Part shown: one piece after another, positions 1 to 11,263 of the stretch
How positions within the stretch are numbered: position 1 is the first letter of the stretch
Layout: every line of letters starts with the position of its first letter
From: Rhodopseudomonas palustris
GTDB taxonomy: Bacteria > Pseudomonadota > Alphaproteobacteria > Rhizobiales > Xanthobacteraceae
Direction: 5' to 3'
NCBI RefSeq assembly: GCF_003031265.1
Contig: NZ_CP019966.1
Location: forward strand, 2,170,001-2,234,000
Length of the DNA: 64,000 nt
The notes under the pieces: generated by a model
Told to the model about the DNA's origin: nothing
What the model saw: only the letters and a program-made list of their open reading frames with translations
The model's database searches: none
Position numbers and translations under genes: made by a program

Positions 1-1
1 T

Positions 2-277
2 GTCCCGGTGATCGGCATCATCGAGAACATGAGTTACTTCCTCTGCCCGGAATGCGGCACCCGGTCAGACGTGTTTGGGCATGGCGGAGCGCGGCACGAA
101 GCCGAGCGACTCGGCGTCCCGTTCCTCGGCGAAATCCCGCTGCATATGGAGATTCGAGCCACTTCGGACGCCGGCCGGCCGGTGGTCGAGAGCGAGCCCA
201 ACGGGCCGCATGCGACGATCTATCGCGCGATTGCCGGCAAGGTGCGCGACCGGATCAACAGCCTCGCGACCAATTGA
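2..277 (+). CDS. Mrp/ApbC-family P-loop ATPase, C-terminal part (truncated by window edge)
   Basis: The reading frame is open from the window edge and ends in TGA at 275-277. The remaining ~91 residues contain a CPECG pair of cysteines (a C-x-x-C in the NMSYFLCPECG context) followed by the VPFLGEIPLH stretch. Both are typical of the C-terminal half of Mrp/NBP35/ApbC ATPases, which carry Fe-S clusters for delivery to apoproteins in the cytoplasm. In this family the C-x-x-C is the presumed cluster-bridging site. The Walker A region lies outside the window. Family assignment is fairly sure; exact substrate proteins cannot be told. Confidence 0.85.
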   Translation, partial: VPVIGIIENMSYFLCPECGTRSDVFGHGGARHEAERLGVPFLGEIPLHMEIRATSDAGRPVVESEPNGPHATIYRAIAGKVRDRINSLATN

Positions 278-348
278 TGCGCTGCGAAGTGATCATACCG
301 GCGTCGATGATCGACCACTCAGGAGTGATCGTCGACGCGGCGTGGTGA

Positions 349-1620
<1,272 letters not shown>

Positions 1621-1642
1621 TCTGAACGCCTCAAATGAAAAG

Positions 1643-1675
1643 GCCCGGCCTCCGCGAGGAGGCCGGGCTTTTTTT
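1643..1675 (+). terminator. Strong intrinsic terminator after the TRAP binding protein
   Basis: An 11-bp perfect GC-rich stem (1643-1653 with 1658-1668) closed by the tetraloop GCGA is followed by seven T at 1669-1675. It lies 23 bases after the stop codon. It insulates the binding-protein gene from the convergent permease operon. Confidence 0.93.
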
Positions 1676-1720
1676 GTTGTTACCAGTCTTCCTGGTGAGA
1701 CGGGCGGTCCAGCTTCACCG

Positions 1721-1796
1721 TCATTGCGAGCGAAGCGAAGCAATCCAGCTCAGTGCACTGAGCTGGATTGCTTCGTCGCTGCGCTCCTCGCAATGA
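1721..1796. repeat. Dispersed palindromic intergenic repeat (family A, copy 1)
   Basis: The unit starts TCATTGCGAG and ends CTCGCAATGA. Its centre is a perfect 19-bp inverted repeat (1737-1755 with 1756-1774) whose arm contains GAAGCAATCCAGCTCAGTG. A related, less perfect copy lies at 23466-23544. It sits between convergent genes and would form a long hairpin in either transcript. Confidence 0.85.
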
Positions 1797-1819
1797 CGGG
1801 AAGGGGAAGCTGTCCTCGA

Positions 1820-3661
1820 TCAGAACTTCGGCGGGCCGAGATCGATCTGCGGCATCTCGATCTGCGGGATGTCGATCTTGACCTTGGATGGGTCGATGTC
1901 GCCTGCAACGCCCTTGTAGTGCATCACCATTCCGGGGAAGGCGATCACCATGGCGACCATGATCAGCTGGATGATCACGAACGGCACCGAGCCCCAATAG
2001 ATCTGGCCGGTGGTGACGGGCGCCATCTGCTTGCCGCTGACGCGGTCGATATAGGGCAGCTTCGGCGCCACCGAGCGCAGGTAGAACAGGGCGAAGCCGA
2101 ACGGCGGATGCATGAACGAGGTCTGCATGTTGACGCCGAGCATGACGCCGAACCAGATCAGGTCGATGCCGAGCTTCTCAGCCGCCGGCCCGAGCAGCGG
2201 GATGACGATGAAGGCGAGCTCGAAGAAGTCGAGGAAGAACGCCAGCACGAACACGAAGGCGTTGACGAAGATCAGGAAGCCGAGCTGCCCGCCGGGCAGC
2301 GACACCAGCAGTTCTTCGACCCAGCGATGGCCGTCGACGCCGTAGAAGGTGAGCGAGAACACGCGGGCGCCGACCAGGATCATCACCACGAAGGCGGTCA
2401 GCTTGGCGGTCGACTCGGTGGCCTGGCGGGTGAGGTCGAAGCTCAGCCGGCCCTTCATCAGCGCCAGAATCATCGCGCCGGCCGCACCCATCGCGCCACC
2501 TTCGGTCGGCGTCGCGACGCCGATGAAGATGGTGCCGAGCACCAGGAAGATCAGTCCGAGCGGCGGCACCATCACGAACACGACCTGCTCGGCGAGCTTG
2601 GAGAGCAGCTTCAACCGCAGCAGCCGGTTCAGCACCGCGATCACGAACGACAGCGCGACGGTGACCGACATCGTCAGCACGATGTAGTCGGCGCCCGACT
2701 TCACGTCGGTGAAGCTCATCGCCACGATGCCGGCGGCGGTGGACGCAGCGACCACCAAGTAAAGCGACATCGTCATGGTGCGGATGATGCCGATGAACGG
2801 GCGGAACAGCACGGCCGTGAGGATCACGAACCAGAAGCCCTGCATCACCAGCTGCGACAGGCCGACCTTGTCGAACGCCGGCTTGCTCCAGTCGAACGCG
2901 CCCCAATGCACCGTGAACAGATAGGCCGCACCGCCGGCCGACAGCGCCGCCAGCGGCATGATCAGCGGGTGCTTGGCGGTCTCCGGCTCACGCAGCGTCT
3001 GCGCTTCGAGCGGCAGTCCGGGCGCCGCCTTCGGGGCGAAGACCGTCACCAGGAAGATGTACAGCGCATACAGCAGCGACAGCACGATGCCCGGAATGAA
3101 GGCGCCTTCGTACATGTCGCCGACCGAACGGCCGAGCTGGTCGGCCATCACGATCAGCACCAGCGACGGCGGGATGATCTGGGCCAGCGTGCCGGACGCG
3201 GCGATGATGCCGGTGGCGACGCGGCGGTCGTAGCCGTAGCGCAGCATGATCGGCAGCGAGATCAGGCCCATCGAGATCACCGAGGCGGCGACCACGCCGG
3301 TGGTGGCGGCGAGCAGGGCGCCGACGAACACCACCGCATAGGCGATGCCACCGCGGATCGAGCCGAACAACTGGCCGATGGTCTCGAGCAGATCCTCGGC
3401 CATGCCGGATCTCTCCAGCACCAACCCCATGAAGGTGAAGAATGGAATCGCCAGCAGCGTCTCGTTGTTCATCACCCCGTAGACGCGATCGGGCAGCGCC
3501 TGCAGGAAGTCGGGACGGAACAGGCCGAGTTCGATGCCGAGGAAGGCGAACAGAAGGCCGTTGGCGGCGAGCGAAAACGCCACCGGATAGCCCAGCAGCA
3601 GAAATACCACCAACGACGCGAACATGATCGGCGCCATGTAGTGGATCAACAGTGCGGTCAT
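1820..3661 (-). CDS. TRAP transporter large permease (DctM family, long form)
   Basis: A 613-residue polytopic inner-membrane protein, the cation-coupled transport channel of the TRAP system. The N-terminal segment (SLAANGLLFAFLG, then IPFFTFMGLVLERSGMAEDLL and GVVAASVISMGLISLP) is characteristic of DctM. Typical DctM is about 430 residues. This one carries an extra block of roughly residues 210-375, with a charged loop and several added membrane segments, as in the long 'mannitol/chloroaromatic' type permeases. It lies 37 bases after dctQ and is presumably co-transcribed with it. Confidence 0.9.
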   Translation of the reverse strand: MTALLIHYMAPIMFASLVVFLLLGYPVAFSLAANGLLFAFLGIELGLFRPDFLQALPDRVYGVMNNETLLAIPFFTFMGLVLERSGMAEDLLETIGQLFGSIRGGIAYAVVFVGALLAATTGVVAASVISMGLISLPIMLRYGYDRRVATGIIAASGTLAQIIPPSLVLIVMADQLGRSVGDMYEGAFIPGIVLSLLYALYIFLVTVFAPKAAPGLPLEAQTLREPETAKHPLIMPLAALSAGGAAYLFTVHWGAFDWSKPAFDKVGLSQLVMQGFWFVILTAVLFRPFIGIIRTMTMSLYLVVAASTAAGIVAMSFTDVKSGADYIVLTMSVTVALSFVIAVLNRLLRLKLLSKLAEQVVFVMVPPLGLIFLVLGTIFIGVATPTEGGAMGAAGAMILALMKGRLSFDLTRQATESTAKLTAFVVMILVGARVFSLTFYGVDGHRWVEELLVSLPGGQLGFLIFVNAFVFVLAFFLDFFELAFIVIPLLGPAAEKLGIDLIWFGVMLGVNMQTSFMHPPFGFALFYLRSVAPKLPYIDRVSGKQMAPVTTGQIYWGSVPFVIIQLIMVAMVIAFPGMVMHYKGVAGDIDPSKVKIDIPQIEMPQIDLGPPKF

Positions 3662-3698
3662 GCGGACCGGCCCCCCAATGCGATGACCACGAAGCGGC

Positions 3699-4295
3699 TT
3701 ACTTTTTGTCGCCGCCGATGTTGAGCAACAGCCGCTCGGCTTCGAGCTCGGCGGAACTGTGTGCGGATTGTGCGGAAGCGTTGCTGTCCGGGATCGCGCC
3801 GACCATCATCGCGAGGCGCTTGATGATCTCCGAGATGCCCTGAATGATCAGCAGCACGCACATGATCATGATCAGCGCCTTGGCCGGCCATTGCGGCAGA
3901 CCGCCAGCGCTGAACGACTGCTCGTTCTGGTGATACGAGACCAGGAAGAACGGGATCGACCACCACAGCAGGATGATCGCGAACGGCATCAGGAAGAACA
4001 CGTGGCCGATCATGTCGATCCAGCCGCGCAGCTTGAGCGGGAGGCTGTGATTGATGATGTCGATGCGGATGTGTTCGTTGCTGAGCAGGGTCCAGGGCGA
4101 GCACAGCATGAACACCACGCTGAACAGCACCCACTGCAATTCGAGGAACGAGTTCGACGACATATCGAAGATCTTGCGGACCACGGCGTTGACTGCCGAA
4201 ATCGCCACCGCCGCCACGATCAGCCAGGACACCCAACGGCCCACAAACGTGTTGAAGGCGTCGATCGTCCTGCTCAGTCCAAGCAATGCTCGCAA
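3699..4295 (-). CDS. TRAP transporter small permease (DctQ family)
   Basis: A 198-residue protein with four predicted membrane segments (about residues 20-40, 55-75, 95-120 and 140-160). It includes the LELQWVLFSVVFMLCSPWTL and NEHIRIDI stretches typical of DctQ, the small subunit that pairs with DctM in the inner membrane. It is the first gene of the permease operon and precedes dctM by 37 bases. The C-terminal 35 residues are polar and probably cytoplasmic. Confidence 0.88.
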   Translation of the reverse strand: MRALLGLSRTIDAFNTFVGRWVSWLIVAAVAISAVNAVVRKIFDMSSNSFLELQWVLFSVVFMLCSPWTLLSNEHIRIDIINHSLPLKLRGWIDMIGHVFFLMPFAIILLWWSIPFFLVSYHQNEQSFSAGGLPQWPAKALIMIMCVLLIIQGISEIIKRLAMMVGAIPDSNASAQSAHSSAELEAERLLLNIGGDKK

Positions 4296-4468
4296 CGCTC
4301 GGTCTCCTCCCGGTTCGTCCGGCCTGCGCGATTACAACGCGAAGCGGCTTTTTGTAGCCGAGGGCTCGCGAAGCGTGCGCACCAAACCAGCGCGTCACCG
4401 TTCCGTCAATTGGAAAATGGCAATCAGGAGCGCTGTTCAGCGGAATGATTAGTCGCAGGTGGGAGCGC

Positions 4469-5503
4469 TTAGCCGCCGGTGACGCTCATGTGCCGGCTGA
4501 CGCTCGGCCGGTTATGGCGGCGGTCGATGATGAAGTCGTGGCCCTTCGGCTTCGAGCCGATCGCCTGATCGATCGCGGCGCCGAGCAGAGCGTCGTCGGC
4601 GGAAGCGCGCAGCGGCCGCCGCAGGTCGGAAGCGTCCTCGTGGCCGAGGCAGGTGTGAATCGTCCCGGTGCAGGTAATCCGCACCCGATTGCAGGATTCG
4701 CAGAAATTGTGCGTGAGTGGAGTAATGAAGCCGAGTCGCCCGCCGGTCTCCTCGACGCGGACGTAGCGCGCCGGGCCGCCGGTGGAGTCGGGCAGGTCGG
4801 TGAGCGTGTAGTTGTTGGCGAGCCGGGCGCGGACCAGCGACAGCGGGACGTACTGATCGATCCGGCCTTCGCCAATTTCGCCGAGCGGCATAACTTCGAT
4901 CAGCGTTAGCCCCATGCCGAGGCCATGTGCCCAGCGCATCAGCGACGGGATCTCGTCCTCGTTGGAGCCCTTCAGCACCACGGTGTTGATCTTCACCGCA
5001 AGGCCTGCGGCGCGTGCGGCGTCGATGCCGGCGAGCACGCGGTCGAGATCGCCCCAGCGGGTGATCCGGCGGAACTCGTCCGGGTCGAGCGTGTCGAGCG
5101 AAACGTTGACGCGGCGGACGCCGCAATCGGCCAGCTCCGCGGCGAAACGGGCGAGCTGCGAGCCGTTGGTGGTGAGGGTGAGTTCGTCGAGCGCGCCGCT
5201 CTTGAGATGCCGGGACAGCGACCGCACCAGCGACATCATGTTGCGGCGGACCAGCGGCTCGCCGCCGGTGAGGCGCAGCTTGCGCACGCCCTTGGCGATG
5301 AACGCCGAGCACAGCCGGTCGAGTTCTTCCAGCGTCAGCAGGTCGGCGCGGGGCAGGAAGGTCATGTCCTCGGCCATGCAGTACACACAGCGGAAGTCAC
5401 AACGGTCGGTGATGGAGACGCGCAGGTAGTCGATGGTCCGCCCGAACGGATCGGTCATCGACCGATCCACGGTGGTTGGCGGAGTGATCGCGGCGCTGGT
5501 CAT
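4469..5503 (-). CDS. moaA: GTP 3',8-cyclase MoaA (molybdenum cofactor biosynthesis)
   Basis: A 344-residue radical SAM enzyme that, with MoaC, converts GTP to cyclic pyranopterin monophosphate in molybdopterin synthesis. The N-terminal SAM cluster motif C-x3-C-x2-C is at C35, C39 and C42 (CDFRCVYC). The second, GTP-binding cluster is formed by cysteines in [14 protein letters not shown] and is followed by TCLG. The protein ends in the Gly-Gly tail required in MoaA. A second Met at residue 16 ([13 protein letters not shown]) is an alternative start closer to the family's usual N-terminus. No other moa genes are adjacent. Confidence 0.95.
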   Translation of the reverse strand: MTSAAITPPTTVDRSMTDPFGRTIDYLRVSITDRCDFRCVYCMAEDMTFLPRADLLTLEELDRLCSAFIAKGVRKLRLTGGEPLVRRNMMSLVRSLSRHLKSGALDELTLTTNGSQLARFAAELADCGVRRVNVSLDTLDPDEFRRITRWGDLDRVLAGIDAARAAGLAVKINTVVLKGSNEDEIPSLMRWAHGLGMGLTLIEVMPLGEIGEGRIDQYVPLSLVRARLANNYTLTDLPDSTGGPARYVRVEETGGRLGFITPLTHNFCESCNRVRITCTGTIHTCLGHEDASDLRRPLRASADDALLGAAIDQAIGSKPKGHDFIIDRRHNRPSVSRHMSVTGG

Positions 5504-5609
5504 GTGGCGTGCCCTGTCGCGGTCGCCGCCAGTCGCGGCAAATGTCTCCGCACTATCTAGGCACGATCAGCGGCGCGCACAATCACGCGCCGTGATGCGC
5601 TGCAATATG

Positions 5610-6062
5610 TTAGCGCGCTGCCGGGGCAGGGAACGGCGACGACGACTCTGCCGGAGCCTCGGCGGCCGGTGCCGCTGCGGCGGGCTTCGGCTTGCGCGGC
5701 TTGCGGACCTGACGCGCCTTGCGCGACGGCTTGGCGGCCTGCAGCTCGGCGGTCACCGGGTTCGGCGTCACCGTCGTGGTGCCTTCCGACATGAAGCCGC
5801 CTTGCGCGACCGAGACCTGCACCGGAACCGTCGTGGTCTGGAACTTGTCCATCGAGAAGGTCACGGTGAAATCGGCCGGCGGCACCTTGATCGAGCACGG
5901 GGTCTTACAGCTCTGCCCGGTGGAGGCGACGGCGTCCGCACCCGGCGGCACCGAATCGAGCTGAACAGTGACGTCGGGCGGGGTCGACTTGAAGGCGTCG
6001 GACATCGACGCGCAGCCCCCCAGCGAGAGCCCTGCCAGGGCGATGACAACAAGATGACGCAT
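5610..6062 (-). CDS. Small lipoprotein with PEGA-like beta domain and Lys/Pro/Ala tail
   Basis: A 150-residue exported protein. The N-terminus ends in the lipobox LGGC (C17), so it is probably lipid-anchored. Residues ~28-105 (VTVQLDSVPPGADAVAST, then CKTPCSIKVP and FTVTFSMDKFQTTTVPVQV) look like a PEGA-type beta-sandwich found in surface-associated proteins. The last ~40 residues are rich in K, P and A, a composition often found in wall- or surface-contacting tails. A perfect CtrA recognition sequence lies about 95-110 bases upstream (6156-6170), suggesting cell-cycle control. Function unknown. Confidence 0.75.
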   Translation of the reverse strand: MRHLVVIALAGLSLGGCASMSDAFKSTPPDVTVQLDSVPPGADAVASTGQSCKTPCSIKVPPADFTVTFSMDKFQTTTVPVQVSVAQGGFMSEGTTTVTPNPVTAELQAAKPSRKARQVRKPRKPKPAAAAPAAEAPAESSSPFPAPAAR

Positions 6063-6155
6063 GATACTCCCATCCGTTCAGTGCGGCCAACGGCCACAGT
6101 CCCGCGCGGACCATAGGAGCCTGCTATAACGCTGGCAACTGCGCGTCCAACAAAC

Positions 6156-6171
6156 TTAAGAGTTAGTTAAC
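6156..6171 (-). promoter_or_regulatory. CtrA-type binding site (TTAA-N7-TTAAC)
   Basis: The sequence TTAAGAGTTAGTTAAC matches the full CtrA consensus of alphaproteobacteria with exactly seven bases between the two TTAA halves. It lies 94 bases before the lipoprotein start at 6062 and downstream of gph, so the lipoprotein is the natural target. Chance occurrence in a ~65 % GC genome is low but not negligible. Confidence 0.6.
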
Positions 6172-6225
6172 GCGACCTGTTAGCGAACTGAATTTCGCCA
6201 CAATTTCAAAGGTATCGCCTTCAGG

Positions 6226-6903
6226 TCAGCGCCGCGGCAGCAGCCGTCCCACGGCGTTCGGCAGCTCGCGCATATGGCCGACCAACAGGTCCGGTTCGAG
6301 CTCGGCGATCGGCACTTCGGTGTAGCCGAATTCGACCCCGATCACCGGCACGCCGGCCCGCCGCGCGACGCCGACATCCGGCCCCGCGTCGCCGACCATG
6401 ATGGTGGCAGCGAGGTCGCCGCCCGCCTTGGCCACGGTCTCGCGCAGGATCGCCGGGTCGGGCTTGGCGACGCCGAAGGTGTCCGCGCCGCAGATTGCGG
6501 CAAAGCGCGGGCTGAGCCCGAGCCGGTCGAGCAGCAGCTTCGACAGCCATTCCAGCTTGTTGGTGCAAACCGCGAAGCGGTAGCCGCTGTCCGACAGCTC
6601 GTCGAGCGTCGCTTCCAGCCCTTCGAACGGGCGCGACTCGTCGGCGATGTGGGCGGCGTAATAGTCGATGAAATCGACGGTGAGGCGATTGACGTCGTCC
6701 TGCGCGATCACACGGCCATCGAGTTCGAGGCCACGTTCGAGCAGGCGGCGGGCGCCTTGTCCGATCATATTGCGCGCGACGGCCATCGGAACGGCCGGCA
6801 TGCCTTCGCGAACGAGGATGAAATTCAGGGCGTTGATCAGGTCGGGCGCGGTATCGACCAGCGTGCCGTCCAGATCGAAGACAACAATGGGAGATGCGGT
6901 CAT
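6226..6903 (-). CDS. gph: Phosphoglycolate phosphatase (HAD superfamily)
   Basis: A 225-residue HAD hydrolase. Motif I is [10 protein letters not shown] (nucleophile D10, acid D12), motif II is in AVCTNK, and the late acidic motif is [14 protein letters not shown]. Size and the all-helical cap inserted after motif I fit the Gph group that removes 2-phosphoglycolate. This enzyme matters in organisms with a Calvin cycle. It is divergent from rpiA, another pentose-phosphate/Calvin gene, across 147 bases. In motif IV the usual DS/DT is replaced by DAGPD, a mild deviation. HAD specificity is hard to fix, so the substrate is probable only. Confidence 0.82.
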   Translation of the reverse strand: MTASPIVVFDLDGTLVDTAPDLINALNFILVREGMPAVPMAVARNMIGQGARRLLERGLELDGRVIAQDDVNRLTVDFIDYYAAHIADESRPFEGLEATLDELSDSGYRFAVCTNKLEWLSKLLLDRLGLSPRFAAICGADTFGVAKPDPAILRETVAKAGGDLAATIMVGDAGPDVGVARRAGVPVIGVEFGYTEVPIAELEPDLLVGHMRELPNAVGRLLPRR

Positions 6904-7050
6904 GTTCGACCGCTAACCTTCTCCGCGGCTTTCTGCAACCGTCTGGCGATGCTCAACCCCAGAATCCGTGCTGTTCGCCGCGCCCAAACGCCGCTAGATA
7001 TGCCGCGCCGCGCCGGGGACATCAGGGGCGGAAACGGGGTAGGCCGGGTC

Positions 7051-7749
7051 ATGGACAAGGAAGAGTTGAAGCGGCGGGCTGCGGCGCGGGCGCTGGAAGA
7101 GGTGCGGGGCGGCATGAAGCTCGGCCTCGGGACCGGTTCGACGGCGAAGCATTTCGTTGAACTACTTGGCGAAAGAGTGCGGGTCGGGCTCGACGTGATC
7201 GGCGTGCCGACGTCGGAAGTGACGCGCGCCGATGCCGAACGTTGCGGTATCCGGCTGACGACTTTGGATGAAGTCGACCGCCTCGACATCACCATCGACG
7301 GGGCCGACGAGGTCGACCACAATCTCGACCTGATCAAGGGCGGCGGCGGCGCGCTGCTGCGCGAGAAGATCGTCGCGGCTGCCTCGGATCGCATGATCGT
7401 GATCGCGGACGAATCCAAGCTGGTCGGCACGCTGGGCCGCTTTCCGCTGCCGATCGAGGTGATCCCGTTCGGCCTCGGCGCCACCCGCCGGGCGCTGCAG
7501 AATGCTTTCACCGCCGCCGGCTGTGACGGCGAATTAAAGCTCCGGCCCGGCAAAGACGGCCATGCTTTCGTCACCGATGGTGGCCACTGGATCCTCGACG
7601 CCCAGCTCGGGCGCATACCCGATGCTCCTCGTCTGGCCCATTTGCTGTCCGTGATTCCGGGCGTAGTCGAGCATGGGTTGTTTGTCGGGATGGCGAGCAC
7701 CGTCGTGCTGGCAGGGGCCGACGGAATTCGAACCATCGAACGCGCGTGA
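7051..7749 (+). CDS. rpiA: Ribose-5-phosphate isomerase A
   Basis: A 232-residue cytoplasmic enzyme interconverting ribose 5-phosphate and ribulose 5-phosphate. Visible family motifs are the phosphate-binding GTGSTA (residues 27-32), [19 protein letters not shown] (catalytic region) and the C-terminal VVEHGLF. The start ATG at 7051 gives the normal family N-terminus; an open frame extends upstream but has no homologous content. It begins a likely operon with the DUF2059 gene (27-base gap) and gor. Confidence 0.95.
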   Translation: MDKEELKRRAAARALEEVRGGMKLGLGTGSTAKHFVELLGERVRVGLDVIGVPTSEVTRADAERCGIRLTTLDEVDRLDITIDGADEVDHNLDLIKGGGGALLREKIVAAASDRMIVIADESKLVGTLGRFPLPIEVIPFGLGATRRALQNAFTAAGCDGELKLRPGKDGHAFVTDGGHWILDAQLGRIPDAPRLAHLLSVIPGVVEHGLFVGMASTVVLAGADGIRTIERA

Positions 7750-7775
7750 GCGCCGATCATCTCAGGAGAATTGGA

Positions 7776-8285
7776 ATGAAATATCTGTCGAAGGCATTGC
7801 TGGCCGCCGCTTTGGTGTTCGGCGTCGCTCTGGCCGGCCATCAGGCGCAGGCGCAGACCAAGCAGCCGTCGCCGGCCGCGATCGCGTCCGCCAAGGAGAT
7901 TCTGGAGCTGAAGCGGGCCGGCGGCATCTACGCCCAGGCGGTGCCGAACATCATTCAGCGCACCATGGACACGCTGATGCAGAGCAACCTGAACTATCAG
8001 CAGGACCTCAAGGAGGTCGCGGTGGTGATCGCCAAGAAGATGGCGGGCCGCGAGAAGGAAATCGGCGACGGCATGGCGAAGATCTACGCCACCGATTTCA
8101 CCGAGCAGGAGCTCAAGGACCTCGTCACCTTCTACAAGTCGCCGCTCGGCCAGAAGCTGCTGACCCAGGAGCCGAAGTCGATTGCCGAAAGCATGCAGTT
8201 CATGAATCAGTGGGCGCAGAAGTTCGCCGAGGAAGTGAACGGCGAATTCCGCGCCGAGATGCGCAAGCGCGGCAAGAACATCTGA
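7776..8285 (+). CDS. Exported DUF2059-family protein
   Basis: A 169-residue protein with an N-terminal Sec signal (KYLSKALLAAALVFGVALAG, cleavage near HQAQAQ). The mature helical region carries the DUF2059 signature: IYATDFTEQELKDLVTFYKSP, followed by LGQKLL. The start is set by AGGAG at 7763-7767, nine bases before ATG 7776. The protein is periplasmic and its function is unknown. It lies between rpiA and gor with short gaps (27 and 17 bases), so all three are probably co-transcribed. Confidence 0.85.
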   Translation: MKYLSKALLAAALVFGVALAGHQAQAQTKQPSPAAIASAKEILELKRAGGIYAQAVPNIIQRTMDTLMQSNLNYQQDLKEVAVVIAKKMAGREKEIGDGMAKIYATDFTEQELKDLVTFYKSPLGQKLLTQEPKSIAESMQFMNQWAQKFAEEVNGEFRAEMRKRGKNI

Positions 8286-8302
8286 TCGACCAGAGAGGCG
8301 AA

Positions 8303-9688
8303 ATGGCAGACGTCGACGCGGACCTGTTTGTTATCGGCGGTGGCTCTGGCGGCGTGAGAGCCGCACGAATCGCCGCCGGCTACGGCGCCCGCGTCGTCGT
8401 CGCCGAAGAGTATCGGTTCGGCGGCACCTGCGTGATCCGCGGCTGCGTGCCGAAGAAGCTGATGGTCTACGCCTCCCAGGTGCACGAGGAGATCCGGGAT
8501 GCGGCCGGCTTCGGCTGGAGCATCCCGACCGCGGAATTCAACTGGTCGACGCTGATCGCCAACAAGGACAAGGAGATCGCGCGGCTCGAGCAGATCTACG
8601 CGAACAACGTCGAGAAGGCCGGCGCCCGCACCATCAAGGGGCGCGCGGTGTTCGAGGATCCGCATACGCTGCTGCTGTCGACCGGCGAGAAGGTGCGGGC
8701 CAAGACGATCCTGATCGCGACCGGCGGCGCGCCCAATCACGGCAAGGCGATTCCCGGCATCGAGCACGTGATCTCGTCCAACGAGGTGTTTCACCTCAGC
8801 GAGCAGCCGAAGCGCATCCTGATCCAGGGCGGCGGCTACATCGCACTCGAATTCGCCTGCATCTTCGCCGGCCTCGGCTCGGACGTCACCGTGGTGTACC
8901 GCGGCGACAACATCCTGCGCGGTTTCGACGAGGACGTGCGCGCCCATGTCCGCACCGAGATGGAGCGGGCAGGGATCACCATCATCACCGGCTGCACCGT
9001 GACGGCTGTCGAGAAGCTCGGCGAGGAATACACCTCGCATCTGTCGAGCGGCTCCAGCGTGGCGTCGGACCAGGTGATGTTCGCGATCGGCCGGCATCCG
9101 GCGGTCGCCAATCTCGGCCTCGAGAAGGCCGGCGTCGCGATCAATCCGGACAATGGCGGCATCGCCGTCGACGACCATTGCCGCACCTCGGTGCCGCACA
9201 TTTACGCGGTCGGCGACGTCACCCATCGCACCAACCTGACCCCGGTGGCGATCCGCGAGGGCCATGCCTTCGCCGACAATGTGTTCGGCGGCAAGCAGGT
9301 CCAGGTCGACTATTCCTGCGTTCCGACCGCGGTGTTCTCGCAGCCGCAGGTCGGCACTGTCGGGCTGACCGAGGCCCAGGCGCGGGCGCAGTACAGCGTC
9401 GTCGACATCTACAAGACCGATTTCCGCCCGATGAAGGGGACGATGTCGGGCAGCCAGTCGCGCGTGCTGATGAAGCTGATCGTCGACGGCACCACCGATC
9501 GTCTGCTCGGCTGCCATATCGTCGGGCCGGACGCCGCCGAATTGGTCCAGGTGGTGGCGGTCGCGATGAAGATGAAGGCCACCAAGGCCGACTTCGACGG
9601 CACCATGGCGCTGCATCCCACCGCCGCCGAAGAGCTGGTGACGATGCGCACCCGGACCGCGCGCTACCAGCGCGAAGCCGCCGAATAG
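8303..9688 (+). CDS. gor: Glutathione-disulfide reductase
   Basis: A 461-residue FAD/NADPH flavoenzyme. It has the FAD-binding GGGSGG near residues 12-17 and the redox-active disulfide C43-x4-C48 (GGTCVIRGCVPKK). The NADPH-binding fold is near GGGYIALEFA, and the C-terminal active-site HPTAAEE contributes the catalytic His from the partner subunit. It reduces GSSG in the cytoplasm. The active-site order GTCVIRGCVPKK is that of glutathione rather than lipoamide or mercuric reductases. Start ATG 8303 follows GAGAGGCGAA 17 bases after the DUF2059 stop. Confidence 0.94.
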   Translation: MADVDADLFVIGGGSGGVRAARIAAGYGARVVVAEEYRFGGTCVIRGCVPKKLMVYASQVHEEIRDAAGFGWSIPTAEFNWSTLIANKDKEIARLEQIYANNVEKAGARTIKGRAVFEDPHTLLLSTGEKVRAKTILIATGGAPNHGKAIPGIEHVISSNEVFHLSEQPKRILIQGGGYIALEFACIFAGLGSDVTVVYRGDNILRGFDEDVRAHVRTEMERAGITIITGCTVTAVEKLGEEYTSHLSSGSSVASDQVMFAIGRHPAVANLGLEKAGVAINPDNGGIAVDDHCRTSVPHIYAVGDVTHRTNLTPVAIREGHAFADNVFGGKQVQVDYSCVPTAVFSQPQVGTVGLTEAQARAQYSVVDIYKTDFRPMKGTMSGSQSRVLMKLIVDGTTDRLLGCHIVGPDAAELVQVVAVAMKMKATKADFDGTMALHPTAAEELVTMRTRTARYQREAAE

Positions 9689-9874
9689 CCGGCTCCGGCG
9701 TCCCGGGCCTTGCCGAAATTTCAGGCGGGCCGGGCCACCAACAAAATAGGCTTTTCCCGCAAGGGGTTGTATTCTGCCCCCTGATTTCCAACTAGCGGTT
9801 GGCAGGGCTGCTGTGTATAACGCGGCCGCCGCGACCCATTTTTAACTGGCGGCTTGTTTCTTCAGGAGTGGCCT

Positions 9875-11263
9875 ATGTCCGAACGCTGGACACCCGATAG
9901 CTGGCGCGCCAAGCCGGTGCAGCAGATGCCGCAATATCCCGACGTGAAAGCGCTCGCGGATGTCGAGGCGCAGCTCGCGAGCTTTCCGCCGCTGGTGTTT
10001 GCCGGCGAGGCGCGCAACCTGAAGAAGGCGCTGGCCACCGTTGCGGCCGGCGACGCTTTCCTGCTCCAGGGCGGCGACTGCGCCGAGAGCTTCGCCGAGC
10101 ACGGCGCCAACAACATCCGCGACTTGTTCCGCGTCTTCCTGCAGATGGCGATCGTCCTGACCTATGCCGGCGCCTCGCCGGTGGTGAAGGTCGGCCGCAT
10201 CGCCGGCCAGTTCGCCAAGCCGCGTTCGGCCCCGGTCGAGAAGCGCGACGGCGTCGAGCTGCCGAGCTATCGCGGCGACATCATCAACGACGTGGCGTTC
10301 ACCGAGGAAGCCCGCGTGCCCGATCCGCGCCGGCAGATCGAAGCGTATCGGCAGTCGGCCGCGACGCTGAACCTGCTGCGCGCCTTCGCCAAGGGCGGCT
10401 ACGCCAGCGTCGAAAACGTGCATCGCTGGATGCTGCAGTCGGTCAGCGATAGTCCGCAGTCGAAGGCCTATGCGGATCTCGCCGACCGCGTCTCCGGTGC
10501 GCTCGATTTCATGCGCGCCTGCGGCCTGACCTTCGCGGTGGATTCCTCGCTCGGCACCACCGATTTCTACACCAGCCACGAAGCGCTGCTGCTCGGCTAC
10601 GAGCAGGCGATGACCCGCGTCGACTCGACCACCGGCGACTGGTACGCGACCAGCGGCCACATGCTGTGGATCGGCGATCGCACTCGTCAGCTCGATCACG
10701 CCCATGTCGAGTACTTCCGCGGCATCAAGAATCCGATCGGCCTGAAGTGCGGTCCGTCGCTGAAGACCGACGAACTGCTCAAGCTGATCGACATCCTCAA
10801 TCCCGAGAACGAGCCGGGGCGGCTGACGCTGATCGGCCGGTTCGGCGCCGACAAGATCGGCGAGCATCTGCCGGCGATGGTCCGCGCGGTGCAGCGCGAG
10901 GGCCGCACCGTGGTGTGGTCGTGCGACCCGATGCACGGCAACACCATCACGTCGAACTCCGGCTACAAGACCCGGCCGTTCGACCGCATCCTGTCGGAAG
11001 TCCGGTCGTTCTTCGCGGTCCACGCCGCGGAGGGGACGCATGCCGGCGGCGTGCATCTGGAGATGACCGGCCAGAATGTCACCGAGTGTCTCGGCGGCGC
11101 CCGCGCCATCACCGACGAAGACCTCAACAACCGCTATCACACCGCCTGCGATCCGCGGCTCAACGCCGAGCAGTCGATCGACATGGCGTTCCTGATCGCG
11201 GATCTGCTCAAGCAGGGCCGCGCCGGCAAGGCCAGCCCGCTGCAGGCGGCGGCCGGGCTGTAG
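9875..11263 (+). CDS. aroG: 3-deoxy-7-phosphoheptulonate synthase, class II (plant type)
   Basis: A 462-residue enzyme condensing phosphoenolpyruvate and erythrose 4-phosphate, the first step of the shikimate pathway. It is the plant/mycobacterial class II type, shown by its length, [42 protein letters not shown] and DPMHGN. CAGGAG at 9862-9867 supports ATG 9875 rather than the in-frame ATG seven codons upstream. It stands alone between gor and a repeat-filled gap. The symbol follows common usage for this class; some authors use aroF or aroA(II). Confidence 0.94.
   Translation: MSERWTPDSWRAKPVQQMPQYPDVKALADVEAQLASFPPLVFAGEARNLKKALATVAAGDAFLLQGGDCAESFAEHGANNIRDLFRVFLQMAIVLTYAGASPVVKVGRIAGQFAKPRSAPVEKRDGVELPSYRGDIINDVAFTEEARVPDPRRQIEAYRQSAATLNLLRAFAKGGYASVENVHRWMLQSVSDSPQSKAYADLADRVSGALDFMRACGLTFAVDSSLGTTDFYTSHEALLLGYEQAMTRVDSTTGDWYATSGHMLWIGDRTRQLDHAHVEYFRGIKNPIGLKCGPSLKTDELLKLIDILNPENEPGRLTLIGRFGADKIGEHLPAMVRAVQREGRTVVWSCDPMHGNTITSNSGYKTRPFDRILSEVRSFFAVHAAEGTHAGGVHLEMTGQNVTECLGGARAITDEDLNNRYHTACDPRLNAEQSIDMAFLIADLLKQGRAGKASPLQAAAGL

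Noticed and set aside
1724..3724. A 666-codon open frame on the + strand, antisense to the TRAP large permease
   Set aside because: It is a His/Asp/Arg-rich shadow frame of high-GC coding DNA with no motif, ribosome site or start support.
6274..7050. Long open frame reading into rpiA from upstream
   Set aside because: It overlaps gph on the other strand and has no family content; the RpiA motif frame begins at ATG 7051.
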